A stretch of 7,498 nucleotides of DNA, taken from positions 1-7,498 of the forward strand of contig JAENWY010000109.1 of assembly GCA_016649775.1 (NCBI GenBank). The letters are read 5' to 3'. Below, one piece after another: positions 5,847 to 7,498 of this stretch. The notes beneath the pieces are model-generated. The model was not told where the DNA came from, made no database searches, and worked only from the letters and a program-made list of their open reading frames with translations. The translations under genes and the position numbers were made by a program. This DNA comes from Spirochaetaceae bacterium (lineage in GTDB: Bacteria > Spirochaetota > Spirochaetia > Sphaerochaetales > Sphaerochaetaceae). The first letter of the stretch is position 1. Each line of letters starts with the position of its first letter.

Positions 5847-6287
5847 CAAAAATATATCGATAATTCCATATTTATTAAAAATATTATTGAAATGTATAAA
5901 TTATACCATTTAATCAAATTAATAGCCTTTCCCCATATGCAACATAATAATATATACTGCATTAGCTTAGCAGTCGTAAGTTCTAAGCTCAAATAGCTGA
6001 ATGAAAAAGCTTTATAATCACTTAAGATTTTGCATGTTTATCAATTGTATAACTTGAGAGAAATAGTTAAAAGCCATGAAAAACTTGCGACTCTTGAGTC
6101 ATTTATCTATAGAGAAAATTTATAATTATTTAAAAAAATTTTAATTTAATTAATTATACATAGCCCTCTTTTAAACTACAATTATAAGAGATTATTCATA
6201 AAATTGTTGTTATATTTTTTTTATTAAATTTTTAGATTAAATTTTTATAATAAACATTAGTAAAGACTGCACTATTAAAATAAAATG
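5847..6287. other. Long divergent intergenic region, with a possible dead reading frame at 5892-6125
   Basis: No intact gene is visible. The plus-strand frame starting ATGTATAAATTA at 5892 runs 78 codons to TAA 6123. It is interrupted by only TAG 5994 and TAA 6015, and its second part (LREIVKSHEKLATLESFIYR) looks protein-like. It may be the stub of a decayed gene, or chance. A short inverted repeat, AGCTTAG (5964-5970) with CTAAGCT (5983-5989), and the dyad GACTCTTGAGTC (6089-6100) are also present without a clear role. The part from about 6126 to 6260 is almost pure A and T with nothing further to name. Confidence 0.35.
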
Positions 6288-6296
6288 TGTTATATT
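6288..6296 (+). promoter_or_regulatory. Extended -10 promoter of the M29-like gene, likely leaderless
   Basis: TGT-TATATT (6288-6296) is an extended -10 element. The -10 hexamer is one base from consensus and ends seven bases before the A of the ATG at 6304. Transcription should therefore begin at or next to the start codon. No good -35 box is seen 16-18 bases upstream, as expected for an extended -10 promoter. Confidence 0.55.
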
Positions 6297-6303
6297 CTTC
6301 TTT

Positions 6304-7473
6304 ATGGATTCAATTTTTGATATATACGCACAACTTGTGTGCACGGGACAACTCAGACTAAGAGTTTCAGATGTTCTCTCTATAAATAGTGAGGAATCAA
6401 CTTATGACTTTGCACTGCTTCTTGCAAGAAAAGCATGCAATATGACAAAATTAACTGTTAACATTGTTGTAACTAAAAATGGTAAGGTTATTGAAGAGGT
6501 TCCTATGGAACCAGAAATTATAGATATATACAAACCTCATCCTGGTACTCCTGTAATGTGCAGAATATTAGATTTAGATGAATACAAATATTATAATAAT
6601 GATGATATATCTAAAGTTTCAAACAACTTAATTGAAATTAATAAATTTGGAAATCTAAGTGATCCTTTAGTTTTAAACAGAAGAATTTCTGTACCATGGA
6701 CTACAGTTATAATGCCATCTTTTTCATTTGCTCAAGCGTTACTTGAAGAAGCAGAAGAAGGAGATCAGCATAGATTACTAGAAGTTTTATACAGATTAGA
6801 TCAAGAAGACCCAGAAGTATATTGGCACAACCAATCAACTCTTATCTCATTTAGAAAAAACTTATTAAATAGTTTAGGCGATGGAATCATCAAATTAGAA
6901 AATGGTTCATCTAATTTTATGGCAAAGATTTTAAATAAATCTAATTGGGCTGGTGGTATTACAAAACTAAGAGATAATAGAGAATTTTATCACAAACTTC
7001 CAAGTCAAAATCTTCACACTACACTTGATAATAAAAGTGGGGTTGGAATTATTAGTGCTAGTAGAAATTTTCATTTATTTGGAAAAATTGTAAAAAATGC
7101 ATCTTTTACCATCGATAATGGTAGAGTAACTGATTTTAGTGCTTCTGAAGGTTATGATGCACTCAATGTATTTTTTGAAAGTGATATAAATGCAAATATT
7201 GTTAGTGGTATTGCACTTAGTGATGAGGATTCAATTGAGTCTCAATATTTAAGTATTAATACTCACCCCTTTTTTGCAATGGAAAATTGTACTTCAATAA
7301 TATTTGGTGGAATTAATATTGATACACTAGATGCATTATTTTACAATAGCGATTTAGAAGACTTAAATGTTGAAGAATCACTTATTCAATTAGTGGTACC
7401 AATTGGGAATAAAGAAACTATAATTAGTATTAATGGTCAAATTATAATTGAAGAAGGCAACTTCATAAACTAA
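6304..7473 (+). CDS. M29 aminopeptidase homologue lacking the metal-binding residues
   Basis: A 389-residue protein aligning by eye to M29 (AmpS/AmpT, thermophilic metalloprotease) aminopeptidases over most of its length. Family landmarks include SVPWTTVIMPSFSFAQALL (129-147), DPEVYWHNQ (169-177), a G-rich turn WAGGI (215-219), FYHKLPSQNLHT (228-239), FTIDNGRVTDFSASEG (268-283) and PIGNKETIISINGQII ahead of a short C-terminal tail. True members use two Glu, two His and an Asp for the paired metal ions. Here the PTEEVFT motif reads PSQNLHT (233-239), the GEVAL Glu is G302, the His of the NAxxH motif falls on I332, and the HxDFMIG motif reads QLVVPIG (362-368), losing both His and Asp. So it is probably not a peptidase. 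A structural, regulatory or partner role with an active paralogue is inferred. The frame is intact with normal length, so it is not simply decaying. There is no Shine-Dalgarno; CTTCTTT precedes ATG, which fits a leaderless mRNA. Confidence 0.75.
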   Translation: MDSIFDIYAQLVCTGQLRLRVSDVLSINSEESTYDFALLLARKACNMTKLTVNIVVTKNGKVIEEVPMEPEIIDIYKPHPGTPVMCRILDLDEYKYYNNDDISKVSNNLIEINKFGNLSDPLVLNRRISVPWTTVIMPSFSFAQALLEEAEEGDQHRLLEVLYRLDQEDPEVYWHNQSTLISFRKNLLNSLGDGIIKLENGSSNFMAKILNKSNWAGGITKLRDNREFYHKLPSQNLHTTLDNKSGVGIISASRNFHLFGKIVKNASFTIDNGRVTDFSASEGYDALNVFFESDINANIVSGIALSDEDSIESQYLSINTHPFFAMENCTSIIFGGINIDTLDALFYNSDLEDLNVEESLIQLVVPIGNKETIISINGQIIIEEGNFIN

Positions 7474-7498
7474 TATCAATTTAAAATATGTACCTGAT

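Overview
This is an AT-rich bacterial window. The best guess at its source is a low-GC spirochaete. The clue is the first gene, a very short single-repeat PUR-domain protein that opens MGQRGEVFS and closely resembles the spirochaetal (Borrelia BpuR) type. The secreted binding protein also has a signal-peptide end, LFA|SGTKE, of a style common in spirochaetes. This assignment is inference; no rRNA or other decisive marker is present.

Layout from left to right. (1) At 1-280, a short tandem heptamer repeat is followed by the PUR-domain gene on the minus strand. (2) At 552-1605, two identical tRNA-Gly(UCC) genes on the plus strand, each with its own consensus-like promoter and U-rich terminator hairpin, flank a DHFR/RibD-like reductase gene on the minus strand. 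(3) At 1651-2831, a minus-strand ABC-type periplasmic binding protein of the TrpX/COG2984 family has its own terminator. Its near-perfect promoter contains two oppositely oriented copies of an 18-bp dyad operator, so the gene looks tightly regulated. No permease or ATPase gene accompanies it. (4) At 2961-4325 lies a heavily decayed ISL3-family transposase with several stops and at least two frameshifts. It is followed by a gene-free stretch and then, at 4474-4574, a long imperfect hairpin whose wobble pairs and U-tail all point to an RNA read from the plus strand. (5) At 4595-5755, a minus-strand iron-dependent alcohol dehydrogenase has all four metal ligands. (6) At 5756-6303 is a 548-base divergent intergenic region, with at most the trace of a dead reading frame. 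(7) At 6304-7473, a plus-strand homologue of M29 aminopeptidases appears to have lost every metal ligand, and its ATG sits about where transcription should start.

The genes do not form one pathway or operon. Nearly every one is a separate transcription unit with its own promoter or terminator. The parts most worth following up are the two-operator promoter of the orphan binding protein, the plus-strand hairpin RNA next to the transposase remnant, and the apparently catalytically dead M29 protein with a probable leaderless mRNA. I did not find a clearly new multi-gene system.
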